Part shown: piece after piece, positions 32,052 through 44,953 of the stretch
Numbering within the stretch: position 1 is the first letter of the stretch
How the letters are laid out: every line of letters begins with the position of its first letter
Origin: Mesomycoplasma ovipneumoniae
GTDB taxonomy: Bacteria; Bacillota_I; Bacilli_A; Mycoplasmatales; Metamycoplasmataceae
NCBI RefSeq assembly: GCF_035918255.1
Contig: NZ_CP142136.1
Location: 186,001 to 250,000, forward strand
Length of the DNA: 64,000 nt
Direction of reading: 5' to 3'
Position numbers and translations under genes: made by a program
Notes under the pieces: generated by a model
What the model was told of the DNA's origin: nothing
What the model saw: the letters and a program-made list of their open reading frames with translations, nothing else
Database searches by the model: none

Positions 32052-32750
32052 TTAGTTAATTTCTTTGCGAATTTTATCAACAAAAAATTTAGTGATAACA
32101 TAAGGTCGAGTTATCATCGAACCAACAACGACTGAATGTGCGCCTATTTTAAAAGCATCAATTACATTTTGAGGCTCATTAAAGCCACCTTCAGCAACAA
32201 CTTCTATACCGGTATTGCGCACTTTTTGAACCATTCAGCGTAAAAACTCGTAATTATTTTCAATATTATTGTGGTTTTTTGTTGCTTCTGTATAACCGCG
32301 TAAAGTTGGGGCAACATAGTCAAATTTTAATCTAATTGCATTTTCAACATCTTCATAGTCAGCACAATCTGCAAGTAAATATTGGTTCTTTTTTCGATTT
32401 TTATGAAAAAAATCAACAATTTCATCAAGATTTTCTGCCGGTCTATCGCGCAAAGTTGCATCAATTGCTATTATTTGGTTGTCAAATTGCATTAATTCTT
32501 TGAGTTCACTCAAAGTTGGAGTAATAAAAACGCTTGAATTTGTGTATGTTTTTTTAATTAAGGAAATTAACGGTACTTTTTGGTTTAACTCAAAAAAATC
32601 TTTGACATTGTCAATTTGTGAAGTTCTAATACCATCAGCCCCACCTAAAAGCGCAGCTTTCATCATTTTTTGCATTATTTTTGCCCCAAAAAGCGGCTCA
32701 TCTTCGAGCGCTTGACATGAGACAATAAAACTATTTTTTAAAAGACGCAT
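32052..32750 (-). CDS. nanE: N-acetylmannosamine-6-phosphate 2-epimerase
   Basis: 232 residues, ATG at 32748-32750; TGA at 32235-32237 is Trp. A TIM-barrel epimerase converting ManNAc-6-P to GlcNAc-6-P, the third step in sialic acid use. Family signatures are FIVSCQALEDEPL, GGADGIRTSQIDNV, ITPTLSELKEL, IAIDATLRDRP, ADCADYEDVENA and VVAEGGFNEPQ. It is the last gene of the nan operon; the epimerase product would enter glycolysis through NagA and NagB, which are not in this window. Confidence 0.92.
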
Positions 32751-32761
32751 TTTTTTACCTT

Positions 32762-34606
32762 TTAATTAGTGATTTTTGCTAATTTTTCTTTTATTTTTTC
32801 ATATTCATCTAATTTTTTATCTTGAACTTTTTGAATTTGAGAAAATTCTTGATTTGATTGGATTGTCTCATTTTCTCTATAGTTAGGATGTCCAAAAATT
32901 AGAATTTGATACCATTTTGGCATTAAATTTGGAACAGTTTTTGCAACTTTTTTTGCAACTTTTTGCAACTTAGAATCATTTTTTGCAATTTGCTTTTCTA
33001 AGGCAATTAGCTGATCAAATTCAGGTGTTTTTGTTCAAATTGTTAAATTTGTTAAGTTTTTCTCTTTTTTACTAAAGAAAGTATAAACTAGAGATCCAAA
33101 ATAACCAAAAATAATTGTAAGGAAAAAGGAAATTAGCGCTACATATTCGCTAGCAAATTGAATTACTAAATTTTCGGGAACAAGTCTTTTGTTTGTAAAG
33201 ATTCATAAAAATAAAGCAGTAATAAAAGCAACACTAATTCCAAGAACAGCGCCAAAAGAATTTGTTCTTCGAGTTAGAATTCCTAACATATAAACAGCAC
33301 CAATTGGCACACCAAAAAGTCCAACTATTGCAAGGAAAAGGTCAAATAAATTAGTTTGTCCTGAATATGTCAAAAGAAAAGCGACTAACATTCCTTGAAT
33401 TCCGAAAAATGTAATTAAAATTTTTGAAATAATCAACATTATTCGGTCTTTTATAGGTGCTTTTTTCCTGAATTTACGAATTGGTTGAATAAAATCGCTA
33501 ACAATAACATTAACTAGCGAGTTCATTGAAGATGAAATTGTTGATTGACTTGCGGCAAAAACTGCGGCAATAATCAAACCAGAAAGTCCCGTTGGTAAGA
33601 CTTTTATGATGAAAAATGAAAGAAGTTGATTATTTGCCGCGCCTTCGCGACCAACAATTTGGTCAATTGCGTTTTTGGCATCAACATCAAATCCTTGGGA
33701 CTTAAAGTAACTATATAACATAGAACCAACGCCATAAAACACAAAAATAGTAATAAAAGTTAAAATTGCGTTAATATAGATAGTTTTATTAGTTCCTGAA
33801 ATGAATTTTGAGGTTTTATATCTTTGGACAATATCTTGAGATGCTGTATAAGAGAAAATAGTTTCAACATATTTTCCTAGAAAAAGAAGGAACATACCAC
33901 CACTAGCGGCACTTATTTTTCATTGATCTGCATTAAAAACTGACTGATAAATACCGTCTTTACTTCAATCAGTTTGAACTAAACCAAAAATGAGGATGCA
34001 AATAATTCCTAAAAGTAAAACGAGACCTTGGATTGCATCAGTTCACAAAACACCTTTAAAACCACCTAAAAAAGTGTTTAAAATTACGACTATTGCCATA
34101 ATTCCGATGATCAAATAAATGTCTAAATCAACAAAAAGTGACAAAGTCAGTGCAGGAATATATAAAACAATTGCAATCCGAAAAATGTGAAAAATAGCAA
34201 ACAAACCGCCACTTAAAGCCCGAATTAAATAATTATAACGACTTTCAAGATAAGCATAAGCTGTATTTGCAGTAATTTGTCGATAAAAAGGGATAATTCA
34301 TTTAATTAAAACTGGGCTAATCAAAATTATTGCTACTTGGCCGACAGATCACATTCACCCTGTTTTGAAAGCAAGTCCGGGGAGACCTAAAAATGTAAGT
34401 GAAGAAAGCCCGGTAGCCCAAATTGAAAGAGCAATAACAATTGATGGAACTTTAATTGACTTGGCTACTAAATAAGAATCAGTGCTTTTTTCCTTATTAT
34501 TTTTTTCTTGGTACCAAAAAAATAATCCAAGCAATAGCATTGAAAGCATATAAATTGCTAAAATAATTCAATCAGTTGTTGAAAAACTTGATTTAGTTTC
34601 TTCCAT
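32762..34606 (-). CDS. Sodium/solute symporter, probable sialic acid transporter
   Basis: 614 residues, ATG at 34604-34606, stop TAA at 32762-32764. A multi-pass SSS-family membrane protein with about 13 hydrophobic segments. The conserved region IALSIWATGLSSLTFLGLPGLAFKTGWMWSVGQ resembles the sodium site, and YLESRYNYLIRALSGGLFAIFHI follows. The last ~90 residues are a charged cytoplasmic tail. Its place between nanA and nanE argues that it imports N-acetylneuraminate; the substrate is inferred from context alone. The spacing to nanE is 11 bases. Confidence 0.82.
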
Positions 34607-34657
34607 ATTTTCCCCCTTTCTCAACTTTTTATAATTAAAAATTTAAAAAAGTTGAAG

Positions 34658-35539
34658 CTAGTCTAAAAATTTTTCCTTAATTTCAAGCGCCTTTTGATTC
34701 AGTGTTTTGCTGTCAATTTTTTTAAAAGGAAGGCGATTATAACCAGCATCAACACCATAAAGTTGCATAATTGCTTTGATTGTTTGCATTAGTCCAACTT
34801 CCAAAAGTGATTGAATATAGTCATTATAAACATGAATTTCATTTTTAAAGGCTAGTAAATCACCTTTTTTTGCCAAATCAAGAATTTTTCTTGCTTTAAT
34901 TGCGTTTGTATTATAAGTTGAACCGATAAATCCACGAGCTCCTAAAAGGTAAGCAAGTCCAAAAGCTTCATCAAAAGCATACATTCAAATTTTTTCTGGA
35001 TAAGTTTTGATTAGCCTTTCGAACAAAAAGATGTCGTTTGACCCAAATTTGCAGCCAATAACATTTTTAAGATTTAAAATGCTACCAAATTGTTCAATGT
35101 TAATTTTTGAGCCTGCAAGTTGGGGCAAGTAATAAATAAACATCGGTAAATCAACGTTTTTTGCAATTTCTTCGTAGTAGTTTTTGATTTCATCAAAAGA
35201 AAAATTATAATAAAAAGGTGTGATTGCGCTGATTGCATCAAAACCAAGTTCTTTAGCTTTTTTTCCTAGTTGAATTGCTTCTTCAAGATTTAAACTTCCA
35301 ATCTGTGCAATTAAAGTTACCTTATTTTTTGCTTTTTTAGCTACAATTTCATAAATTTTTTGTCGCTCTTCAACAGACATTAACAAAAATTCGCCTGTTG
35401 ATCCAGTGACATAAAGACCGTCAACTTTTTGGACATCAATTAAAAAATCAAGAATATCTTCAAGATTTTTAGTCATAAGTTCGCCTTTTTCATTAAAAGG
35501 ACTTATTAAAGCGGGGAAAAATCCATGATATTTTTCCAT
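34658..35539 (-). CDS. nanA: N-acetylneuraminate lyase
   Basis: 293 residues, ATG at 35537-35539, stop TAG at 34658-34660. A class I aldolase that splits sialic acid to ManNAc and pyruvate. It has the pyruvate-carboxylate motif GLYVTGSTGEF, the catalytic Tyr near residue 136-137 (FIYYLPQ) and the Schiff-base Lys164 in VIGCKFGSND. DHDPS-family relatives share the fold, but the sequence and the neighbours nanE and nanK support NanA. Confidence 0.93.
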
Positions 35540-35618
35540 ATTAGTCTCCTTTTTATAAGAAAATCTTTTATATTGATTTTCCTATTTTTTGTATATAAAA
35601 TAATTATATATAAAAAAA

Positions 35619-35640
35619 CCCGTATTTTTTTCAAAACGGG
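35619..35640 (-). terminator. Terminator after the ROK kinase gene
   Basis: CCCGT pairs with ACGGG, extended by A/T pairs after one mismatch, and a run of seven T follows on the minus strand. It lies between the kinase and nanA, so nanA-symporter-nanE may also have its own promoter in the AT-rich 35540-35618 stretch. Confidence 0.55.
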
Positions 35641-35679
35641 ATTTTTCTTTATTTTTGTTAATTTTTGTTAATTTATCTA

Positions 35680-36543
35680 TTAAAGATTAAATTCTTGCCT
35701 TAAAAGGTAAAAAGCACCGAGCATACCGGCATTATTTTTGGATTCTGCGATCAAAAGCTCGCATTTATAAGGAGTTTGTTCTAACATTTTTAGGAATTTT
35801 TGCTGAATTTTTGCAAAGTATTTCTTATTTATATAGGAAAAACCGCCTCCAATAAAGATTTTTTCTAAATTTTGAAAAATTGCAAGTTGATAGGTAAAGT
35901 CAACAACTTTTTGGAAATAGTCATCAATCATTTTTTGAAAATTAACGTTACTTTTGTATAAATTATCAAACTTTTCATATTCAGAAATTCTAATATTATA
36001 AAGTTTACTAATTTCTTTGTCAAGCAAACTAAAAGAAAGTCAATCATCAAGCCGTTGACCATCATAAATTAGATAACCAAATTCACCAGCAAGAAAATTT
36101 TCACCTCGAATTAATTCATCCTTGACAATTCCAATTCCAACACCAGTCCCTAAAGTAACTGTTGCGTAATTTTTTAGGTTTTTGTGATAAAATTTTTCTG
36201 AAATTGCAGCGGCATTTGCGTCATTTTCGACAACAACAGGCAAATTAAATTTTTTTTCTAAAATAGAAAAATCACTGCCAAAATATGGTAATGTTTTATG
36301 ATTTACAAAAATAATTTTCTTTTTTTCAACATCAACTCCGCCCATTGTAGCAATAGCGATTCCTTTTATGTCTTTCGAAAAATCTGACTTTTCTAAAATT
36401 GAGTTGATAATTTCCTCTAAATCCTCTAGAACTGAACTGATATTGGTTTTAAAAATTTTTGTTTTGTGAAAAAAATTGTTACTATCAATAATTCCCATTT
36501 TAATATTTGTACCACCAATATCAAAAAGAATGAATTTATCCAT
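35680..36543 (-). CDS. nanK: ROK-family sugar kinase, probable N-acetylmannosamine kinase
   Basis: 287 residues, ATG at 36541-36543. Typical ROK features: FDIGGTNIKMGI (phosphate loop), IAIATMGGVDVEK, VVENDANAAAISE (catalytic Asp) and VTLGTGVGIGIV. The Cys-rich zinc motif of many ROK proteins is not visible. It would phosphorylate ManNAc to ManNAc-6-P, linking NanA to NanE. Specificity is inferred from its position at the head of the nan operon; a glucokinase role is the alternative. Confidence 0.8.
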
Positions 36544-36881
36544 TTTGCCTCTCTTTTTTAAAATAACCTTTGTTTTTATAGCATTTTTTAAAATCTTGCT
36601 AGTATAAATTTGGTTGTTTCTTTTAAAAATTATAACTTATAAAAGCAAAAATAAATTAGAATAATAATAAATTAGTATCAAAAATTTCTTAAAATATCAC
36701 GATATAAAAGTCTGATTTTGATACAGAAACTTTAATTTTTACACAAAATATTTATAAAAGAATGGTTTTAACGCTTTAAATTAGCAAAAAAATTTGCTCG
36801 TGTGATCGAATTTAGCGTACATTTATTCATTATTAAAGATAAAATGCTGTCATATGATCATGCTAAAGTGGGAAATTTTTA
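36544..36881. other. Intergenic region upstream of the nan operon
   Basis: 338 bases without a credible gene; the plus-strand open frame starting at 36802 only mirrors mnmE. A minus-strand TATAAT at 36629-36634 is a likely -10 box for the kinase gene. GTATCAAAA (36675-36683) pairs with TTTTGATAC (36716-36724) and could be an operator or part of a leader; I cannot assign it. No tRNA is apparent. Confidence 0.4.
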
Positions 36882-38210
36882 TTATTTTCCTAGACAAAAC
36901 CGTGAAAAAATTGAATCAAGCAAGTTTTCATCGTCTGTTCTGCCAAAAATAGTTTGCAATTCTCTTCAAGCGTTACGTAAATCTACAATGGCAATTTCAG
37001 GTCCGAAACCAGATTCTAGACTATTTTTAGCTTCGAAAATTGCTGTTTTTGCCAGTTCTATTTGTGAAATTTGGAATGAATTAGCGACAAATTGATTTTC
37101 TTTTCCCAAAAAGGCAAAAATAGTTTTAATTTTTTCAATTAAGCTATCAATTTGTTTGTTTTTAGCACTAATTAATATTTTATCAGTAAATTCTCCCTTA
37201 TTTTCAATTAGGTCAGATTTGTTATAGACTTGTAAATATACTTGATTTTCGCTAATTTTTTCACTTAAATCAAGATGTTTAGATTTTTTTTGACTTGCAT
37301 CAATAACATGTAAAATCAAATCAGATTTTTCCATGTTTTCAAAAGTTTTATTAATTCCAATTTGCTCAATTTTTTGTTTAGTTTTTCTAATTCCGGCAGT
37401 ATCAAAAACTTTAAAAAGCAAGTTGTCAATCACAAAATTACCTTCGACAATATCGCGAGTTGTTCCAGGAATTTCACTTATTATCGCCTTATTTTCGTTA
37501 ATTAAAACATTTAGAAGCGAAGACTTGCCGCTATTGGGTTCGCCAATTAAAGATGTCCTTATTCCTTCATAAATTAGTCTTGAATTATCGGCTATTTTTA
37601 TTAATTCATCAAAATTTTTTATTAATTCATCAATTTTAGGAATAAGAATCTGATTTGTTAGAATTTCTACATCATCATATTCGGGATAATCAATATTTAC
37701 CTCAATAGTCCCGATAATTTCCTCGATTTGTTGGATTAATTTTTTAATAAAATTTGAACTTGCACCAGAAAACTGTTTGAGAGCAACATTGTGTTGTGAT
37801 TTAACTTGAGCATGAATTAAATCATTAATTGCTTGTGCTTTAACTAAGTCAATTTTCCCATTTAAAAAAGCACGCAAACTGAACTCTCCAGGATTTGCAA
37901 GTCTAGCGAGTTTAGTTTTTAAAATAGTTTCAAGAATTAAATTTGTATTTAAAACTCCGCCGTGCGCATTTATTTCTACAGTTTCTTCACCAACAAAATT
38001 TTTATTTCCAGCAAATCATAAAACTAAAACTTGATCAATTTTAGTTTGATTATCATGAATCCAGCCAAAAGTTATTTCCATGGAATTACCAATTTTCCCG
38101 GTAAAAATTTTTTCCATGATCTTAAAGGCGTTTGGTCCTGAAATTCTAATGATCGAAATTGCTTGATTTATTGCTCCTGAAGCAATCGCACAAATAGTAT
38201 CAAAAACCAT
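36882..38210 (-). CDS. mnmE: tRNA modification GTPase MnmE
   Basis: 442 residues, ATG at 38208-38210, stop TAA at 36882-36884. With MnmG it adds the carboxymethylaminomethyl group to U34 of certain tRNAs. The N-terminal folate-binding domain starts [24 protein letters not shown]. The central G domain has [14 protein letters not shown] and [10 protein letters not shown] (G2) and FDTAGIRKT (G3). The C-terminus FCLGK carries the Cys of the family C[IL]GK end. All key elements are present. Confidence 0.94.
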
Positions 38211-38261
38211 TTAATATATTCCTAAATTAAACTTAAAAGCTAAAAAAAATACTTTTATACA

Positions 38262-39878
<1,617 letters not shown>

Positions 39879-40044
39879 TTTGAGTCTCTTTAAATTATAA
39901 TTTAATAAAATATCTAAAAATTATATTACAATTTCTATTAAATTAAAGTAAAAACCTGATAAAAATAACTTCTAAAATTTAATATTAGACCTCTAATTTT
40001 CAAAAAAGATTGAAAAAGCTAAAAAATGATTAAAAAGCGAGGTT

Positions 40045-41058
40045 TTGGTGGCAATAAAAAAACATATTTATAAATTTTTCAGTGGGTTAGCAATTTTGCC
40101 AATCTTTTTGATTTCCTGTTCTCAACCAAAAACAGAAACAGATGTTCCTTCTATTCCATCAGTGATTATTCCAATTCCAGAAAACAAGGATGAATTCCAA
40201 AAACGTAAGCCACGTTCATTTGATCTTTATGTTTCGGAAGTAAATGCTATTAGGTTGAAATGATTTTTAAATAAACCTAGCTTAATTAATCTTTTGCCCG
40301 AGGAAAAAAGCAAAATTTACTCTTCTAATGTTGTAAAAAGTTTTGTTTTTGACAATAAAAATCGAATTTTAGCTTTTCAGGACAACTTTGACTCATCTGA
40401 GGAAACTAATCCAAATTTTTTGCAAAATATTTTTCAAAAAACATCCGCAGTTTATTCGGGTAAAAAAATAAATGACGAAAATACCAACCTATTAAATGAT
40501 TCTGATCAAGATAATTTTGAAAAACATAAAATAATTTCAAAAATTTTTCCCCAAAATTGGCGCTATATTGAAACTAAGTTATTAAAACCAAATATTATTC
40601 AAAAAGACAATAAGAATTATCTTTTAATTAATGCCTATAAATTTATTTTTTCATCCCCTCTTAGCAGTTCAAATCTTCAAACTAATGAAAAAACTTGCAC
40701 AAAATCTGATAAAAAATGACAATTAAGCGCCCCAAACACAAATCCAACCCCTATTTTAAGGCTTCACTGACACAATCAAAGTTTAGAAAATCCATTCAGA
40801 ATTAGACTTAATTCAAAAGATAATTTAAATTCTGAGTATGATTTACAGCTAATTAATAATATTGACCAACCTGAATCTGTTGCTGATTATAGTTTTAATT
40901 TTTCTGATTCAAATCCAAAAATACCCGAAAGTCCGCTTCAAATTTCACACGTAGACCCTATTTTTCGAGTTGTTATTCAAAGTTTTGCTATTCCATATCA
41001 AGGCAGTGTTGCTGATTTTGAAAGTGATAATTTTAAATTTGATTATGAATTTAACTAA
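40045..41058 (+). CDS. Putative lipoprotein upstream of the opp operon
   Basis: 337 residues, using TTG at 40045 or GTG at 40048 (weak GCGAGG upstream); no in-frame ATG precedes the signal peptide. The signal peptide FFSGLAILPIFLISC ends in a lipobox with Cys25. The mature part is rich in Asn, Ser and Lys with no recognised domain. It stands directly before the opp region on the same strand, separated by a leader and a terminator. It is probably surface exposed; function unknown. Confidence 0.7.
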
Positions 41059-41203
41059 TCAAAAAGCTTTTGCAAATACGAAAATTAGGTTTTTTACATA
41101 AGACAATCATTTTTGTAAAAAAAAAAAAAAAAAAATATTTTGATTAATTTTTTACTTTTTGTGTTAAAATGTTAGTTGTATTTTATGTAATAAGGAAATT
41201 AAT

Positions 41204-41383
41204 ATGCAATTCACTTTAAATATCTTTAATATGTGACAGTTTAGATCAGTGATTTTTTCTAAAAAAATCAGTTTTTTTGCATATTCTTTTTTCAATGTTT
41301 TTTATAAATCCATTAATTCATACAAAAATAAAAATATTTTTAAAAATATTAAAAACTCGCCCATTTCAAATTTAATTTTGTAA
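41204..41383 (+). CDS. Small leader ORF upstream of oppB
   Basis: 59 residues, ATG at 41204 after TAAGGAAATT, stop TAA at 41381-41383; one TGA Trp. The peptide MQFTLNIFNMWQFRSVIFSK is hydrophobic and aromatic at first, then Lys/Asn-rich. I do not recognise it. Being closely followed by a terminator, it could be a small membrane peptide with its own transcript or a leader peptide controlling opp read-through. Confidence 0.45.
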
Positions 41384-41413
41384 AATTTTAAAAATTATAT
41401 TAAATTTAATTTG

Positions 41414-41439
41414 AAAACGGGCCAAAAACCCGTTTTTTT
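41414..41439 (+). terminator. Terminator or attenuator before oppB
   Basis: AAAACGGG pairs perfectly over eight bases with CCCGTTTT across a seven-base loop and runs into seven T. It lies 31 bases after the small ORF and 39 before the oppB start. Confidence 0.75.
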
Positions 41440-41477
41440 ATTTAAAAAATATTTAAAACTAAATAATGAGGAAAAAA

Positions 41478-42578
41478 ATGACGCTAAAAAATGATGGTGA
41501 ACATCGCAGAGATCTGTTAAAAATAGGTGCAAGTCCTTCAATCCAAGGCATAAGCACAAAAAATATTGATTATAATTATATTTATACTATTCCGCCAACA
41601 AAGAAAAAGAAAAATCCACTATTAAAGTATATGGGTTTTGACTCGTTTTTTTTCCGTTTTTCGAAAAAAATTGTAAAAATTTTTTTCGAATTTATAATAG
41701 TGGCTTGAATTGTTGCAACCCTAGTTTTTCTTTTGATTGACTCAATTCCAGGTGAGCCAGGTTTTCTTGATGGTCTAAATGAGGCTCAAAAAACAGCGGA
41801 AAAACAACTTTATGGACTTGATTTGCCCCAAGCGCAAAGATATTTCAACTACCTTTGAAATTTTATCAATTTTGATTTTGGAATTTCATATAGTCTTAGA
41901 CCCCGTGTAGAAATTAGTGATTTTATTTGGCAAAGGTTTTTTACATCCTTTTCAATAGGTATTGTTTCAGTTATTTTGACACTTTTAGTTGGAGTTCCAC
42001 TTGGGATTGCTGTTGGAAAAAATCCAGGAAAGTTTCTTGACAATTTAGCGACAGTCTGAATAGCGATTTTTTCTTCAATTCCTTCGCTAGTTTTTGCAAT
42101 TTTTCTTTTAATTTTTGGTCAAAAAGCCGGAATTCCTTATATTTTTGATATACAGGATTTTTCAACTTTTGTTCTACCTGCAATCGCCCTTTCAATTGGA
42201 TCTGTAATTAGTTATGTGCGATACATTCGATTTGAACTTAATAATGAGTTAAATTCTATGCATGCAAAATTTGCATATTTAAAAAATTTAACAAGAAATC
42301 GTTTTGTTTGAACTCACGCACTTAAGGCATCACTTTTCCCAATTGCAACCTTTTTCCCTTTAGTTGTTTTAGGTTCTTTCATTGGATCAATTTTTGTTGA
42401 AAAAATCTTTTTAATTACAGGATCTGGGGGAATCATGATTGATGCAATTCAGTCAAAAGATAACAATATTATTCTTTTCTTAGTAATTATTTACTCACTT
42501 TTGACAATAATTTCTTATACATTACGTGATATTAGTTACGAATTGCTTGATCCGCGAATTAGAAGGAGGGCAAAATAA
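41478..42578 (+). CDS. oppB: Oligopeptide ABC transporter permease OppB
   Basis: 366 residues from the ATG at 41478, preferred because GAGG lies at the right distance; an in-frame ATG at 41466 would add four residues. About six membrane segments. A long cytoplasmic N-terminus is followed by the first membrane segment, and the permease loop signature appears near YIRFELNNELNSMHAKFAYLKNL and the segment ending RNRFVWTHALKASLFP. Forms the channel with OppC. Its stop overlaps the oppC start (TAATG). Confidence 0.9.
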
Positions 42579-43543
42579 TGAATCAATTTCCGTCAATTGA
42601 AAAATATATTGACCAAAACTTAAAACCTAATCCATTTTTGCAACCCTTTTCATACCAAATGTGAAAATTAATGGTTGCTCAGTCAAAAAGTTTTGATCGT
42701 AATTATTTTGGCAAGCCGCGTAATAATTTTTATGAGGTTTTTCTCAGATTTTCCCGTTCCTTTTCAGGTGTTTTTGGAATTGTTACTATTATTTTCATGC
42801 TAATTTTAGCGATTATTATTCCTTTTACAACCGGATCGCCAACTGAACTTCGACCTAATATGAAAAATTTAAACTATTTTACACAAGGATTTATTTTAGG
42901 TACTGATTCTCAAGGTCGTGATGTTTGGGCATTTTTATGACACGGATTGCAATTTTCATTAATTTTAAGTTTTATTGTTGCGCTTTTTGATGTTGCACTT
43001 GGAACTCTTTTTGGAACACTAATGGGTAATTTTGACCTTTTTGACAAAATTTTTACCTTTATTATTAAAATAATTTCAAATATACCGACAATTTTAGTAA
43101 TTATTTTGATGACATTAGTTTTACGCCCGAGCTTTTGAGTTTTAGTTTTATCATTTTCACTTACTGGCTGAATCGGTCTTGCAAATCAAGTTCGTGCCCA
43201 AATAAAAAGAGCTAGAAACTTTACATGAGTAATTGCCTCACGTGTTTTAGGGACTCCTTCTTACAAAATTCTCCTTAATTTTGTGCCAGTAATTATTCCG
43301 CTTTTAATTACAAATATTGTTTTTGTAATTCCAGGTACTATTCTTGGTGAAACTGGTCTTGCTTTTATTGGTCTTTCATTACCGAATGTTCCAACTTTAG
43401 GAAATGCAATTAATTCAGGAATTCCAATTGTAACCTTGTATCCTCGCTATGTTTTAATTCCTTCATTCTTTTTAATTTTGTTAACTTCGTCAATTCAAAT
43501 GATCGGAAATTCAGTTCAAGACGCTCTAAGGAGGCAAAGATAA
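42578..43543 (+). CDS. oppC: Oligopeptide ABC transporter permease OppC
   Basis: 321 residues, ATG at 42578. Family markers: FILGTDSQGRDVWAFL after the first membrane helix, and the ATPase-coupling loop RNFTWVIASRVLGTPSYKIL (EAA-type). The region PGTILGETGLAFIGLSLP and the downstream GNAINSG are typical of OppC/DppC. It directly abuts oppD. Confidence 0.92.
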
Positions 43544-44953
43544 ATGATTTCTTATTTTTTGGCCAAATTTTCTGATTGCAAAAATGCCGAGAATCCAGCA
43601 TTGTGTTATAAATTAGCAAAAAATTTAGAAAAGTTTAAAAAAGATTTAGAACTTTTAGAACAAAAAAAATTGGATAAAAAACAATATCAAGAAAAATTCC
43701 TTGAACTTAAAGAAGAATTTTTGGCTTATGAAGTTAACATAAAAAAACATTATAAATCAAAAAAATCCTATAAAATCCAAGCTATTTTAAACAGAATTCA
43801 ACAATATTGACACACAAGTTTTAACCGTTCGCATTTTGATTTTGAAGCTTTTTCTAAAAATGTTCTCTACAAACAAATTGGCGATAAAAAGTACAAAATT
43901 GTTGCGCAAATTAAAAATTTAAATTTATCCTTTGTAAATCCAGCTAATCCTTCAATCCGAAATATTGTAATTCGTAATGCTTCAATTGATTTTTATGAAG
44001 GAAAAATTCATGCAATAATTGGCGAGTCTGGTTCAGGAAAATCGGTAATTACTTCTTGTCTTTATGGGCTTGTTGGTGAAAATGCTGTTGTTGAATCAGG
44101 AGAAATAAGATTATTTAACAATCCAGTTCACAATTTTGACTTTCGTGCTTGAGAACTTTCAAATTATCGGGGCAAAATAATTTCTGCTGTTTTCCAAAAT
44201 CCAATGTCAACTTTGAATCCAACCAAAAAAATTGGTAAACAAATAATGGAAGGAATGCTGTTAAATAAAATTGTCAAAAATAAAAAAGAAGCCTATGAAA
44301 AAGCACTTTTATACTTAAAAATGACAAAAATTGTTAATCCTGAAATGGTTATGAAATTATATCCTCATGAACTTTCAGGTGGGATGATTCAACGAATTGT
44401 CATTTCAGCAATTCTTTCACTTGAGCCCAAAATTATTGTTATGGACGAGCCGACCACAGCACTTGATACAACAGTTCAGGCTTTGGTTCTTGATATTATC
44501 CGTGATTTGCAAAAAAGACTAAAAATTACGATCATTTTTATAACCCATGACTTAGGAGTGGTTGCTTCACTTGCAAATTACATCACAATTATGTATGCTG
44601 GTCAAGTTGTTGAAGAAGGAACAAGAGACGAAATTCTTTTAAATCCAAGACATCCTTATACTTGAGGGCTAATAACTTCAATGCCTGACATAAATAAAGG
44701 TGATCGTTTACAGTCAATTCGTGGGGTAGTTCCATCTTCATTAAATTCAATTGTCGGTGATGCATTTGCGGTTAGAAATGATTATGCTTTAGAACAAGAT
44801 TTTTTTGTTGAACCAAAATTTTATAGAATAAGTCCAACTCACCGTATAAAATCAGCGCTTCTTGATCCAAAAGCACCAAAAGTTATGCCACCAAAAATTA
44901 TTTACCAAAAATGACTCCAATTTCAAAAAATGAGGCAAAATAATGAGCAATAA
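43544..44953 (+). CDS. oppD: Oligopeptide ABC transporter ATPase OppD
   Basis: 469 residues, ATG immediately after the oppC stop. The ATPase core has AIIGESGSGKSVITS (Walker A), AVFQNPMSTLNP (Q-loop), ELSGGMIQR (signature), IIVMDEPTTALD (Walker B) and the H-loop IFITHDLG. The C-terminus carries the usual oligopeptide-transporter extension. Unusual is an N-terminal stretch of about 115 residues rich in Lys, Glu and Leu (LELLEQKKLDKKQYQEKFLE), probably coiled coil, before the ATPase domain. Overlaps oppF by 11 bases. Confidence 0.92.

Larger units (their letters stand above)
41059..41477 (+). promoter_or_regulatory. Leader region of the opp operon
   Basis: An A19 tract (41117-41135) precedes a weak promoter (GTGTTAAAATG near 41161-41171). 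A 59-codon ORF with a good ribosome site and a strong terminator (41414-41439) lie ahead of oppB. No second promoter is obvious between the terminator and oppB, so transcription of opp may depend on read-through. Confidence 0.45.

Noticed and set aside
36802-37095. Plus-strand ORF of 97 codons beside nanK
   Set aside because: It lies mostly antisense to the conserved C-terminus of mnmE and has no ribosome site or coding character.
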